Translations under genes and position numbers: made by a program | Assembly: GCA_963678445.1 (NCBI GenBank) | Contig: OY782877.1 | Location: 1,302,001-1,366,000, forward strand | Direction of reading: 5' to 3' | Length of the DNA: 64,000 nt | Origin: G963678445 sp963678445 | GTDB taxonomy: Bacteria > Hydrogenedentota > Hydrogenedentia > Hydrogenedentales > G963678445 | Notes under the pieces: generated by a model | The model's database searches: none | What the model was told of the DNA's origin: nothing | What the model saw: the letters and a program-made list of their open reading frames with translations, nothing else | Shown here: in pieces, positions 34,842 to 43,972 of the stretch | Numbering within the stretch: the stretch's first letter is position 1 | Layout of the letters: every line of letters starts with the position of its first letter

Positions 34842-35867
34842 ATGGATGATGCGCGTACATATCTGGATTTTTTTGGTTTGCGGGAACAACCGTTTGCGCC
34901 AACGGCGGATCCCACGTATTTCTATGCGACACGAGAACATAAGGAATGTCTGTTTCGTTTGTGGAATAGCGTGGATAATCGCCATGGCATTGTGGTGGTG
35001 CTGGGAAATTATGGCACGGGCAAAACGACGTTGTTGCGCAAGTTGTTGACGGGCATGGCAGCGGACCCGGAACGCTATAATACGGCGGTTATTGGCTCGC
35101 CGATCCCATCGTGGACCAGTTTTGCCTTGTTGGAAAGTATTGTTTGTCAGTTTGGCTTGCAACCAACTGAGCTGTCGTTTGTTTCGTATATGGAGGCGTT
35201 GAACCAATCGCTTTTGGTGAACCGCAATCGCATCAGCACGTTGATTATCGATGATGCGCAAAATTTGAATAAGCGGGGACAGTTGGAATTGCTGCGACTG
35301 GTGCAGAATCTGGAGACGCAACAACATAAACTGTTGAATCTGGTCCTATTTGCACAGTTGGAGTGGATCCAGGTGTTACGTGCAGCGCCCAATTTCGAGC
35401 AGCGGGTGAATACCACCTACACGCTACAACCGTTGCAGTTTGAGGAGTTGCGCCACTTCATCGAATTTCGCCTGCGTCAATCAGGGGCACAGCCAAACCA
35501 GGGGCCGCAGTTTAGTGAAACGGCGTTGCGTCTGATACAGACCCATTCCGAAGGCAGCCCGCGTGTCATTGTAACGCTGTGTCGCAATGCCTTGTTGTTG
35601 GCGGCGCAGTTGAAAACGCATGAAATCGGACATGATGTGATCTTGCATACGATTGAAAAGACCACGTTGCCGGACCCGGAACGCCGTGCAAAACTGGCGG
35701 CGGTGATTGCTGAACATGCGCCGGAGCCAATAGCACTGTCGAGGGCGACGGTGCAGGAGGAAAGCAAGGAAGCGCCGGTACGGAATCAATATGGAAATCT
35801 ATCGCGTGAGCAACGTGCCGCGCGTATGTTGTTGAAAGCGGCAAAAGAAAAACAAGGTGAGTTGTAA
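34842..35867 (+). CDS. ExeA/GspA-like AAA ATPase of an exopolysaccharide locus
   Basis: The 341-residue ATPase has the ExeA-type start YLDFFGLREQPFAPTADPTY and FYATREHKECLFRL, Walker A GNYGTGKTT at residues 55-63 and Walker B TLIIDDAQNL near 133-142. ExeA/GspA, with ExeB, helps assemble the secretin through the cell wall in type II secretion; related ATPases accompany exosortase-linked exopolysaccharide loci. It lacks the peptidoglycan-binding extension of ExeA and ends in a charged segment. The start at 34842 matches the family start; upstream ATGs exist but add unrelated residues. It lies 9 bases before the acidic TPR gene, then a secretin gene, so a secretin-assembly or export role is likely (inference). 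Confidence 0.88.
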   Translation: MDDARTYLDFFGLREQPFAPTADPTYFYATREHKECLFRLWNSVDNRHGIVVVLGNYGTGKTTLLRKLLTGMAADPERYNTAVIGSPIPSWTSFALLESIVCQFGLQPTELSFVSYMEALNQSLLVNRNRISTLIIDDAQNLNKRGQLELLRLVQNLETQQHKLLNLVLFAQLEWIQVLRAAPNFEQRVNTTYTLQPLQFEELRHFIEFRLRQSGAQPNQGPQFSETALRLIQTHSEGSPRVIVTLCRNALLLAAQLKTHEIGHDVILHTIEKTTLPDPERRAKLAAVIAEHAPEPIALSRATVQEESKEAPVRNQYGNLSREQRAARMLLKAAKEKQGEL

Positions 35868-35876
35868 AACAAGGTA

Positions 35877-38276
35877 GTGACGGTGCAACCGGAAAAGGAC
35901 ATAGAAAACGAAATCCTGTTGGATACCACGGAAGTGCGTCGCCGTTTGGAAGAAATCGATGGCACGCTGGAGCAGGGTATTCAAGAGGACGCGCGCTGCC
36001 AAAGCGGGGTTCCTGAGGAACAGCGTGGCAGCGATATCGATTTTATTCAGATGACCGGCTTAACGCGCCCGATGGTAAGTCCACACGCCACTGAAACACA
36101 GCAGGAATATACCGACCTGAATCCAACGGCGCCCGTGAGTTTTTATGAGGCGGGGGTGCGTGATGTCGATCATACCTTGGATAAAAACGCCGATGCACAT
36201 ATGGAAACCCCCGTCACCTCTGCGTATGAAGAGGCCAATAATATGGCTGAAGAGGCCCTTCCAGCATTTGGGGCCGTGGAAGCCCTGCGCGAATTGGTGG
36301 CGGACCTTTCGCAGGAAGAATCTCCTGAAAAATCTACCCATGCGCAGGCGGAAGAACCTCTGACAGAGCCGGAAGAACCCACTCGTATGGGCGCTGGGCT
36401 GGATGAATCGATACTCGGAGAACCGGAGGAAAGCGCGTTAATTGAAACGCCGGAGCCTTGGGTAGAGGAACCGGGTGCGGAAGATTTGGACCATGTGTTA
36501 ACCTCTCTGGAAACGGAAGAGCCGGAGGAAGCGGCAGAAGTTTTTGAGGCGATTGCGCCAGAAGAAGAGAATGACGAAGCACCGTCTGAACTTTCAGAAT
36601 TACCGACAGCTGAAACTCTAGAAGAATCGGTGCCTTCCATCCCTTCCGTAGAAGAAGAGCGTGAACAGGAGGAGACGGACATACCGCTGGATGATCTTTT
36701 GGATTCGGTCCTGTCAGAGGAACTACCCGCAGAAGAAATAACGGCGGAGGAACCTGCCGAAGGCACTCAGGCACTGGAGGAAGACGTGGAAACGGACATT
36801 CCTCTGGATGATTTGCTGAGTGCTGTGTTATCTGAGGAGGAGGAGATAGAGGAGAAGACGCAGGAGACGGAGGGAAATATCGGCAACGAGGCCGAGGAAG
36901 ATTTTGATGCCTGGCTGGCGGCGGAGACAGCAGAGGCAACGGGAACGCCGGAGCAGGAGGAGGCACAGGACGCGGAAAAAGAAATGCCTGTGCGCACACC
37001 GGATAGTCGCCTGGCCGAGGCAGAGCAATTAATGCATGCCCTGGAGCAGCAACCGCGTGAGCCGGAGGCATTTGTTGAAGCTGTGGCGGCGGCTACGGCT
37101 ACTCCCGCGATGGAAACACCGCCGGCCATTTCGACAGATACGGATATGCTTGGCCAAGTTGACGTGCCCAATAGGGAACCGATGCTGTCTGCCTCCGCAG
37201 AATCACGTTTGGAGTACGGATACTCCGCAGCACCACGTCGCCGTCGTTCGCGCCACAAAGGCCACCGTCAGACCAAATGGATACGCGCTATTGTGCTCGT
37301 CTTTTTCTTCTGCGCAATAGCCCTTTTAGCTTATGTTTCATATAAACACCTTGTACGCCCGGCAATATTGCCGCCGAATGAATTGCTGACGCAAGCGCGT
37401 AGCTATATGGCGCAAGAGGCGTATGAAAACGCATCAAAGTCGTACCTCCGGTTTACACGACGCTATGCCGATCATCCTGCCCGGGCTGAAGCCCAGTTTA
37501 ATGCGGCCTATGCTTTACAACGGATGCCGTTGCAGTCGCACGATGCCACGCAGGCGGTACGGCAGCGTTCCTTGGAACTCTATCAGCAGTTTATCGAACA
37601 AAACCCGGGTGACCCGAAAGTGGCGCGCGCCTATTGTCTGATGGGGGTGCTGCAATTTGAATTGGGTAATTATGAGGAAGTAATCCGGTTGTTGCGCGAT
37701 CCGGTGCGGCAAATCCAAGACCCTACTGCGGCGCTACCCATTCTGCGCAAGCTGGCATGGGCCTATCGGATGCGTGATGAATATGACAAGGCGGAATCGA
37801 CCTATCTGCAGGCAGCGGTAATGCCGCAGAATTATACGGCGGACGTGGACTACTACGAATTGGGGAATATGTTCCAAAAACGTCTGGGACTTCCGGCTTC
37901 GGCGGAGGAAAAAACCCACTTCCGCAAACAAGCACTGGCATACTGGAATCAGGCAATTCAGGTACCTGGAATCGATCCGGGCCTGCGCGATGAAGTTAAA
38001 AAACGAATCGCATTCTTACAGTCTGAACCGCAGGGACTCACGTCTACAGGGCCGGAAAACCCCTTAAATATGGATAAAAACAACGTGGAACAAATGCCAG
38101 AGACAACGCAAACAACAACGGTTGACTCTGCGGTGGAAAACCCGGAAACGGAAACGGCCCCGACGACAACAGAGACCCCCTCGAACACACAGACACCCGC
38201 ACCGGAACCCGCGCCAGAAGAAATTGTCGATTTGTCGCCTGAGGAAGAAGCCCTGATTTTACAAGAGGGTGTGTGA
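35877..38276 (+). CDS. acidic transmembrane TPR protein of the exopolysaccharide locus
   Basis: The 799-residue protein has a Glu- and Asp-rich, probably disordered cytoplasmic part (about 50-430), a basic segment, one membrane span near 468-490 (IRAIVLVFFFCAIALLAYVS) and a periplasmic TPR-like region from about 500 to 690 (YENASKSYLRFTRRYADHPA then RAEAQFNAAYALQRM), followed by a Pro/Thr-rich tail. A motif, TDIPLDDLL, occurs twice about 38 residues apart in the acidic part. The topology is like that of GspB/ExeB- or TonB-type bridging proteins. The start may be GTG at 35877 or GTG at 35883; the latter has better spacing to AAGGT. No family is recognised. It sits between the ATPase and the secretin, so a link between them is a reasonable guess. 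Confidence 0.8.
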   Translation: MTVQPEKDIENEILLDTTEVRRRLEEIDGTLEQGIQEDARCQSGVPEEQRGSDIDFIQMTGLTRPMVSPHATETQQEYTDLNPTAPVSFYEAGVRDVDHTLDKNADAHMETPVTSAYEEANNMAEEALPAFGAVEALRELVADLSQEESPEKSTHAQAEEPLTEPEEPTRMGAGLDESILGEPEESALIETPEPWVEEPGAEDLDHVLTSLETEEPEEAAEVFEAIAPEEENDEAPSELSELPTAETLEESVPSIPSVEEEREQEETDIPLDDLLDSVLSEELPAEEITAEEPAEGTQALEEDVETDIPLDDLLSAVLSEEEEIEEKTQETEGNIGNEAEEDFDAWLAAETAEATGTPEQEEAQDAEKEMPVRTPDSRLAEAEQLMHALEQQPREPEAFVEAVAAATATPAMETPPAISTDTDMLGQVDVPNREPMLSASAESRLEYGYSAAPRRRRSRHKGHRQTKWIRAIVLVFFFCAIALLAYVSYKHLVRPAILPPNELLTQARSYMAQEAYENASKSYLRFTRRYADHPARAEAQFNAAYALQRMPLQSHDATQAVRQRSLELYQQFIEQNPGDPKVARAYCLMGVLQFELGNYEEVIRLLRDPVRQIQDPTAALPILRKLAWAYRMRDEYDKAESTYLQAAVMPQNYTADVDYYELGNMFQKRLGLPASAEEKTHFRKQALAYWNQAIQVPGIDPGLRDEVKKRIAFLQSEPQGLTSTGPENPLNMDKNNVEQMPETTQTTTVDSAVENPETETAPTTTETPSNTQTPAPEPAPEEIVDLSPEEEALILQEGV

Positions 38277-38368
38277 GCACGTAGGCGCCCCCTAAAAAGC
38301 ACGCTCTACGAGGCTGGACGATACAGGTAACCGTGTTCGAATGGCATAGCAGGAGGAGGGATAGTCCG

Positions 38369-38395
38369 ATGAAGAATAAGGGAGTGAAGCGATGA
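38369..38395 (+). CDS. eight-codon upstream open frame coupled to the secretin gene
   Basis: The frame ATG...TGA encodes MKNKGVKR and is preceded, eight bases upstream, by AGGAGGAGGG, the strongest Shine-Dalgarno match in the neighbourhood. Its stop overlaps the secretin start as ATGA. The secretin also has its own AGGGAG seven bases upstream, inside this small frame. It may tune translation of the secretin by coupling, or it may simply be a chance frame. Confidence 0.35.
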   Translation: MKNKGVKR

Positions 38396-39876
38396 GCTAT
38401 GGAAAGGTAAAAGCAGCTGCCGTTTGGGCTGTGCTCGCTTTATTTGTCCTTTTCGCGCATGAAAGCACAGCGGCACAAAATGAAGCAACCTTGGAAGCGG
38501 GTGATCTGATTTTCGTGCAGGTACATCGACATCCGGAATTAAGCACAACCACGCAGATCGATGAAGGCGGAAAGATACAGTTGCCGTATATCGGCAATGT
38601 TTCCATTGGGGGACTGCAGGAAAAAGAAGCGGGAGCACGCGTCTCGACGGCTTTCGAATCCATTTTGAAAAACCCACGGGTCACCTTGACGCGTAGCGGC
38701 TCACGTCCTATGGGCGACAGGATGCCGTTGATGCAACGCACCTCGGAAATGACGACGCAGGTAGTGCATCTGCAGAATTCAAACGCGGAAGTTTTGTACA
38801 CCGCTCTAAGTGGTATGGCAAGTGCCGGTGGTTCGGTAAGTTATGACCCGGATACCAATACCCTCATTCTGACGGACTCACCCAATACGTTGCAGAATAT
38901 GATTGCGGTGGTGCAGGAATTGGACCAAACGCAAAGCCAGGTGGTGCAGGTGCACATTGAAACGCGCATCGCGGAAGTACAGAGCACTGCGGTGAAAGAA
39001 GTCGGCGTACGCTGGTTTGCAGCAGGCGATCAGGCCAGTGGGGGCTACTATCCCAATCCACGACAGAATCAGATAGTGAATGGGGTACGGGGCATCAATG
39101 ACCCACTGTATAATGAACGCGTTCAATCGACAGACCGAAATAACGTTGCCGGGGGACGTGAATATCTTGATGAGTCCAACTGGGATCGGCGCATGCAGGT
39201 TCCGCTCCATGTCCCGGCTCCTGGCCAGATGTTCTTCGGATATATGAACACAGGTATCGACTTGGGCGTATTTTTGGACGCATTGGTGTCGGATAACAAA
39301 GCAGAAATGCTCGCAACCCCCTATATTCGCACGGTAAATCACAAAACAGCTCAAATTAAGATGACCGATGAGTATCCCTTCGTGGAACTGGGCAGTGCGG
39401 GTTTAAATTCCATCTCGTCAACACGCTTTTTAGATATTGGCATCGTACTGGAGGTGACGCCACATGTGCGCCGCACCAACAGCGGTGAGACGTATGTCCA
39501 GATGGAACTGGAACCCGAGGTTTCAAGCCTTTCCGGAATCGCCAATGGGGTTCCAATTCGCTCGGTACGAAGCAGCCACAATATTGCCAATGTGCTTGAT
39601 GGCCAAACCCTGGTAATCGGGGGCATCGTGCAGAATGATGGAAACGATGTGGTACAAAAGGTGCCTGGATTGGGCAATATGCCCTTGTTGGGCCGTTTAT
39701 TTAAACACAAAGAACGCAGTAACGTTTCGACGGAACTGATGATATTTGTTACCCCAACGGTATATGAGCAACCCGGTGCTGTAACATGGAACCGCACGCT
39801 GGAATTAAGTGATGCGGTCGCCCCAATGGATATTCGGCAACCACTCGCCGGACAAGTGGAAGCCCGCAAGGAATAA
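38392..39876 (+). CDS. outer-membrane exporter fusing a polysaccharide-export domain to a secretin
   Basis: The 494-residue protein has a signal peptide (cleavage near STA-AQN). Residues about 32-105 are a Wza-type polysaccharide export domain (LEAGDLIFVQVHRHPELS, then GGKIQLPYIGNVSIGGLQ and NPRVTL). A secretin N1-like domain follows (QVVHLQNSNAEVLYTALSGM, SYDPDTNTLILTDSPNTL), then a secretin barrel (about 185-480) with VLDGQTLVIGGIVQND, VPGLGNMPLLGRLFKHKERS and ELMIFVTPTVYE. Wza normally continues with SLBB domains and a helical barrel; here a secretin replaces them. It lies between an ExeA-like ATPase operon and a Wzc-type kinase, so it is probably the outer-membrane exit of an exopolysaccharide (inference). 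Confidence 0.88.
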   Translation: MSYGKVKAAAVWAVLALFVLFAHESTAAQNEATLEAGDLIFVQVHRHPELSTTTQIDEGGKIQLPYIGNVSIGGLQEKEAGARVSTAFESILKNPRVTLTRSGSRPMGDRMPLMQRTSEMTTQVVHLQNSNAEVLYTALSGMASAGGSVSYDPDTNTLILTDSPNTLQNMIAVVQELDQTQSQVVQVHIETRIAEVQSTAVKEVGVRWFAAGDQASGGYYPNPRQNQIVNGVRGINDPLYNERVQSTDRNNVAGGREYLDESNWDRRMQVPLHVPAPGQMFFGYMNTGIDLGVFLDALVSDNKAEMLATPYIRTVNHKTAQIKMTDEYPFVELGSAGLNSISSTRFLDIGIVLEVTPHVRRTNSGETYVQMELEPEVSSLSGIANGVPIRSVRSSHNIANVLDGQTLVIGGIVQNDGNDVVQKVPGLGNMPLLGRLFKHKERSNVSTELMIFVTPTVYEQPGAVTWNRTLELSDAVAPMDIRQPLAGQVEARKE

Positions 39877-39882
39877 CCGGTT

Positions 39883-42138
39883 ATGTCGCTAGACCCCACT
39901 ATTATGGAACAGGAGCCGCGCCAACCGCGGGATAACCAGTTTCGCTTCGTCTTCAATCTGCTCGCGGAACACTGGCTGCTTATCCTGGCGTGCGCCATCG
40001 TAGGCGCGTTGCTGTTTGGCAGCGCCGCATGGCTGCGTCGCGAAGTACATCCCGTACGCTACAAGACACATGCGGAAGTCGTCATTGTCCCCTCACAGTG
40101 GGAAAAAGGCCTACTCAAAGAAGTAAGCGGCATCTCTTTCTCTGTTGCACCACGCACCCTTGTGGAGCGCACCAACCTGCACAGTCTGGCGCAGGAAATC
40201 ACACGCGCACTGATCCAACGCGATATCGCGGTAGGCGGTGAATACAGCCGCCTGACGACAAAGGAAGAGTTCGCCGCCATGGCAGCGGATGTGGAAGGCA
40301 AAATATCCATGCTTCCGCTGGACGAATCCAATAAAATTCGTATTGAGGTGAATAATTGCGAGACGCCGGCAAAAGCGGAACGCATTTCGGAGTTTGCTGT
40401 CCGCGTATTCCTGGAACAAAACCGCCAACTTCGTTTGGAAGAGGGTAAAGAAACACACGCCTTTATCCAGGATGAATTAAAGAAGCTGCGTCAGCAACTT
40501 TTTGAAGCAGAGACGGCGGAGTGGAACTTTAAACAGGAGATGGGCTTCCGCGAAATTGGCAAAGTAGATCAGGAGATGGCGCGCCTGTACGAGGAGCTGA
40601 ATGAAAAACGGGTTACGCGCGATGAAATCTTGGACAAGCTGGAGGAGCTGGATGGGACTTTAGCCGCCAATACACAAGATATGCCGGAATCGTTGGGACA
40701 GGTAACGGATTCTGTGGTTACGCGCCTGTTCACCGAGCTGGATACCTTGTTACAGGAACAACTCACGCTAAGCGGTATCTATCAACCAGGCTTCCCTGAG
40801 TTACAAAATATAGAAGAGGAAATTGCCGAAAAGCAACAGACGATTCTGGAAGCGCTAAAACGTCTCGACACTGGCGTGGCGGGGGGAAGCAATATCTGGA
40901 AAAAACGTCAGGAGATTTACCGGCAGCGTATTGATCTGCGACTTCGCCTGACAGAGCTCGATATTCGCATCGCCTCTCTGGAACGCATGCTCGAAGAAAT
41001 GATGCCGCAAATTCCTGAGCTGGCCAATAAAAACCTGGAATATGAAAAGCTGGCGCAGGAAACGGAAAGCATACGAAAACGCTTTGAGAAATTACGCCAG
41101 CGGGAATGGGAACTACGCACAGCCTTGAGTCATGGTGCGGGGCAGATAGAGCGTTACGAATCGGTACGCCGTGCCTCTACCATGCCAATTAGCGGCGGAG
41201 CCAACCGACTGTGGGTTAACTTTGTAATTGGTGCCGTTGTAGGTTTATTGTGCGGCTTTCTCTTCGTCATGGTGCGCGAACTTAATGACACTTCAATTCG
41301 TAGCATCGAAGATGTAAATGAATACATCGGCCTGGACGTTATCGGCACCATTCCCAAAATGCGCTTTGGACGTCCGCGTGGAGGACGTCGACGCCGAGCC
41401 ACTTATGTAACAACGGTGGATGAGGAACAGATTGATGCCTGCATTGTAACGCAGCACGACCCCAAATCCCCTATTTCAGAAGCATATCGCACATTACGAA
41501 CAAATTATCAATTTGCAACAATCAAAGAACAGCCGCGAACGTTGATGGTAACCAGTGCAGTGCCTGGCGAAGGCAAAACAACGACGGCGGCAAACATGGC
41601 GGTGACGATGGCGGACAGAGGAATGCGAGTGTTGATTGTTGATACGGACTTGCGTCGTCCCAATGTGCACCGTGTCCTGCGTATGGAACGCGGACCGGGA
41701 CTGGCAGATGTATTGCGTGAAGGCTTGGACCCTAAAAGTGTCATCCGACCAACACGTATCGAAAATCTTTGGATTATTTCCAGCGGCCGTGTCCCCCCGA
41801 ATCCTTCCGAATTGCTGGGTTCGGCCCGCATGGCAGAATTAATGCAGCAGTTGGGCGCTGAATTTGACTTGGTGATCTGTGACGCCCCATCGGTCCTGGT
41901 AGTAACCGACCCCGTGCTGCTGGCGACGCATGTTGAGACGTGTATCATGGTGGTCTCTACAAATAATGCACGGCGCGAAACGGTTGTGCGTGCAAAAAAA
42001 CTACTGGAAACGGCCAATGTAAATGTAGTGGGCGTGGTTGTAAACGGTCTGGAAACGACCCGAAGACACTACTACTACTACTATTATTATTACGACGATG
42101 GCTCGCCGGTACGTCGCAAATGGTACCATTTTTATTAG
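39883..42138 (+). CDS. Wzc-type polysaccharide co-polymerase with BY-kinase domain
   Basis: The 751-residue inner-membrane protein controls polysaccharide polymerisation and export. It has a first membrane span near 25-47, a Wzz-like periplasmic part with long coiled coils (about 190-420), a second span near 440-462 and a bacterial tyrosine kinase domain: Walker A TSAVPGEGKTTTAANMA, Walker A' VLIVDTDLRRPN and Walker B LVICDAPS. The C-terminus holds eight consecutive tyrosines (residues 730-737), the autophosphorylation cluster. It starts six bases after the secretin stop with AAGGAA upstream; an ATG seven codons later is also possible. In Wzc-family proteins cycling of Tyr phosphorylation drives oligomer assembly. 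Confidence 0.94.
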   Translation: MSLDPTIMEQEPRQPRDNQFRFVFNLLAEHWLLILACAIVGALLFGSAAWLRREVHPVRYKTHAEVVIVPSQWEKGLLKEVSGISFSVAPRTLVERTNLHSLAQEITRALIQRDIAVGGEYSRLTTKEEFAAMAADVEGKISMLPLDESNKIRIEVNNCETPAKAERISEFAVRVFLEQNRQLRLEEGKETHAFIQDELKKLRQQLFEAETAEWNFKQEMGFREIGKVDQEMARLYEELNEKRVTRDEILDKLEELDGTLAANTQDMPESLGQVTDSVVTRLFTELDTLLQEQLTLSGIYQPGFPELQNIEEEIAEKQQTILEALKRLDTGVAGGSNIWKKRQEIYRQRIDLRLRLTELDIRIASLERMLEEMMPQIPELANKNLEYEKLAQETESIRKRFEKLRQREWELRTALSHGAGQIERYESVRRASTMPISGGANRLWVNFVIGAVVGLLCGFLFVMVRELNDTSIRSIEDVNEYIGLDVIGTIPKMRFGRPRGGRRRRATYVTTVDEEQIDACIVTQHDPKSPISEAYRTLRTNYQFATIKEQPRTLMVTSAVPGEGKTTTAANMAVTMADRGMRVLIVDTDLRRPNVHRVLRMERGPGLADVLREGLDPKSVIRPTRIENLWIISSGRVPPNPSELLGSARMAELMQQLGAEFDLVICDAPSVLVVTDPVLLATHVETCIMVVSTNNARRETVVRAKKLLETANVNVVGVVVNGLETTRRHYYYYYYYYDDGSPVRRKWYHFY

Positions 42139-42230
42139 CGGTCTAGCGTTCGCAGGCAACTAGTCTGCTTCTCCTTGTCCCAATTACAGCACACATTTTA
42201 TTTTTTTATACCGCTTTTGAAATTCTGACG
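42138..42230 (+). repeat. degenerate copy of the interspersed hairpin repeat
   Basis: The 5' part reads GCGGTCTAGCGTTCGCAGGC, with a damaged stem. The 3' part (TTTTATTTTTTTATACCGCT followed by TTTGAAATT) recalls the TTTCGTTTTTTATGACAGCT segment of other copies. The CACTAAA end is absent. It begins at the stop codon of the Wzc-type gene. Confidence 0.4.
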
Positions 42231-42314
42231 ACGCGTTTTGGCGGCGGTGCTATTTCATAGAAACATATCTAATCGCTCGCCTTTCCCAAGGCGGCAAAGC
42301 AAGGAAATATAACC

Positions 42315-43826
42315 ATGGCGCTATTTCGATCAGAGCGCGGCATCGGTCGCGGTGAAATAGCAGAAAGCCAGCTGGAAGTTCCCATATTCGTTGTCGGTCT
42401 GGTGATTTGCAGTGTTTTACTCTTCGTGCAGCACCTGTATTTCGGCAACCTCAGTATGACCCTCGCATTTTCCATCAGCCTGATGGTTTTTGGCACCACG
42501 GTCATTCGTGTAGACTATGGGGTCTACATCCTGTTGATCGCCATGTTACTCTCTCCGGAAATCGAGGCGGGCAATGCATACAGTGGCGAACGCACGCTCA
42601 GCTTTCGATATGACGATATCCTGATCATCGTAATTTTCATGGGCGTTATGGTAAAGCTGGCCTTCGAAGGCCGACTCAGTTTGTGGCAACCCAGCCCGAT
42701 AAATACTGGAATAATACTGTATTACAGCATCTGTATCGCATCGACGCTGCTGGCCTGGGAGCGAAATCTGGGTGCATGGGACCGCCGCACCGCTTTCTTT
42801 ATCATGCTGAAAATGCTGGAATTCTACTGTGTCTTCTTCCTATGCGGACACGCGGTTCGTAATCTGCGTGACGTGCGTTATCAGGTCATCTTGTTCTTCA
42901 TTGTTTCGGTCATTGTAGCCGGTTACGCCGCCAGTACGGTCGGCGTAACACCGCGTGTTAGCGCACCTTTTGAAAAAGGCGGTACTGAACCCAACACCTT
43001 GGGTGGATATCTGGTTTTGGTCATGTGTATTTCATTTGCGCTGATGACGCAAGCGCCTTTTATGTGGCAAAAAATACTTTTCACTGCCACCATTGGCATT
43101 GCCTTCTACCCCTTTCTGTTCACGCTCTCCCGCGCATCCTATCTGGCCTTTCTGGTAGGCATTGTTACAATCAGCTTCATAAGTCGACGCTTTGTTTTCA
43201 TCTTGTTAGTTGGCGTTGTGCTGGCCTGCAGCACGTTGATCATGCCTGACAAAGTCATAGAACGCGTCTCGTATACCTTTCAGCACGAGACGGGACAGCA
43301 GGTAAAAGTGGCGGGACGCGAGGTGCCGTTAAAAGTGGATAAATCAACCCACGAACGTTTCCTGGTATGGCGCAAAGTAGGCTTTCTGCTCTTCAGCATC
43401 GGCGGGTTGTATACCTGGCTGGGCGGCGGCGTTTCCTGGGAAAGCGTACTGGACAGTCAGTATGCGCGCGTAATTCTTGAAACAGGATTGCTGGGCCTGG
43501 CTGCTTTTTTGTTTATGCAGTACCGTATACTTCGTACTTCTCGCGAAGCCTATCGCTGGACGAACGACTGGTTTTCACGCGGAATCGCGATGGGCGTTTT
43601 TGGCGCGACATTGGCCTTGGTCGTCCACTCCATCGGCACGATTTCTTTTCTAATCGTGCGTATCATGGAACCCTACTGGTTCCTGGTGGCGATATGCGTG
43701 GCAGTGCGTAATGACGCGATTGCCCGTCATTGGGCACGGTTGCGTGCCGCAGCACATGCCAGTAAAGCAACGCCATCCTCCGGGAGGGAAGAAACAACTG
43801 TGGTAACCGCCTCTTCCCCAAGCTAG
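42315..43826 (+). CDS. O-antigen ligase/polymerase-like membrane protein
   Basis: This 503-residue protein has about twelve membrane spans and the large periplasmic loop typical of the Wzy/WaaL superfamily (VPLKVDKSTHERFLVWRKVG, where the conserved R-x-x-x-W-K of WaaL-like proteins appears). Other family marks are FEKGGTEPNTLGGYLVLVMC, with the NTLGGYL segment common to this family, and LTLSRASYL-type FTLSRASYLAFLVG. These enzymes polymerise or ligate undecaprenyl-linked glycans on the periplasmic side. AAGGAA lies about eight bases before the ATG. It follows the Wzc-type gene after a spacer with a degenerate repeat. It is probably the polymerase of this locus; ligase function cannot be excluded. 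Confidence 0.88.
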   Translation: MALFRSERGIGRGEIAESQLEVPIFVVGLVICSVLLFVQHLYFGNLSMTLAFSISLMVFGTTVIRVDYGVYILLIAMLLSPEIEAGNAYSGERTLSFRYDDILIIVIFMGVMVKLAFEGRLSLWQPSPINTGIILYYSICIASTLLAWERNLGAWDRRTAFFIMLKMLEFYCVFFLCGHAVRNLRDVRYQVILFFIVSVIVAGYAASTVGVTPRVSAPFEKGGTEPNTLGGYLVLVMCISFALMTQAPFMWQKILFTATIGIAFYPFLFTLSRASYLAFLVGIVTISFISRRFVFILLVGVVLACSTLIMPDKVIERVSYTFQHETGQQVKVAGREVPLKVDKSTHERFLVWRKVGFLLFSIGGLYTWLGGGVSWESVLDSQYARVILETGLLGLAAFLFMQYRILRTSREAYRWTNDWFSRGIAMGVFGATLALVVHSIGTISFLIVRIMEPYWFLVAICVAVRNDAIARHWARLRAAAHASKATPSSGREETTVVTASSPS

Positions 43827-43972
43827 GCTTTTCCTGTTAGGATAGCGTTCTGAGCGCATCTAGCATCTGCTTGTATCGTTGTAGCGCTCTTCCCTGACTC
43901 TACAACACATGGTGAACGATACCGTTATCCAAAAATTAGTTGTTCTATGAAATCTTTCATAAGGATTCTACC

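Noticed and set aside
38392..39876. Type II secretion or type IV pilus secretin
   Set aside because: No other type II or pilus genes are near, and the N-terminal PES domain with the adjoining Wzc-type kinase favours polysaccharide export.
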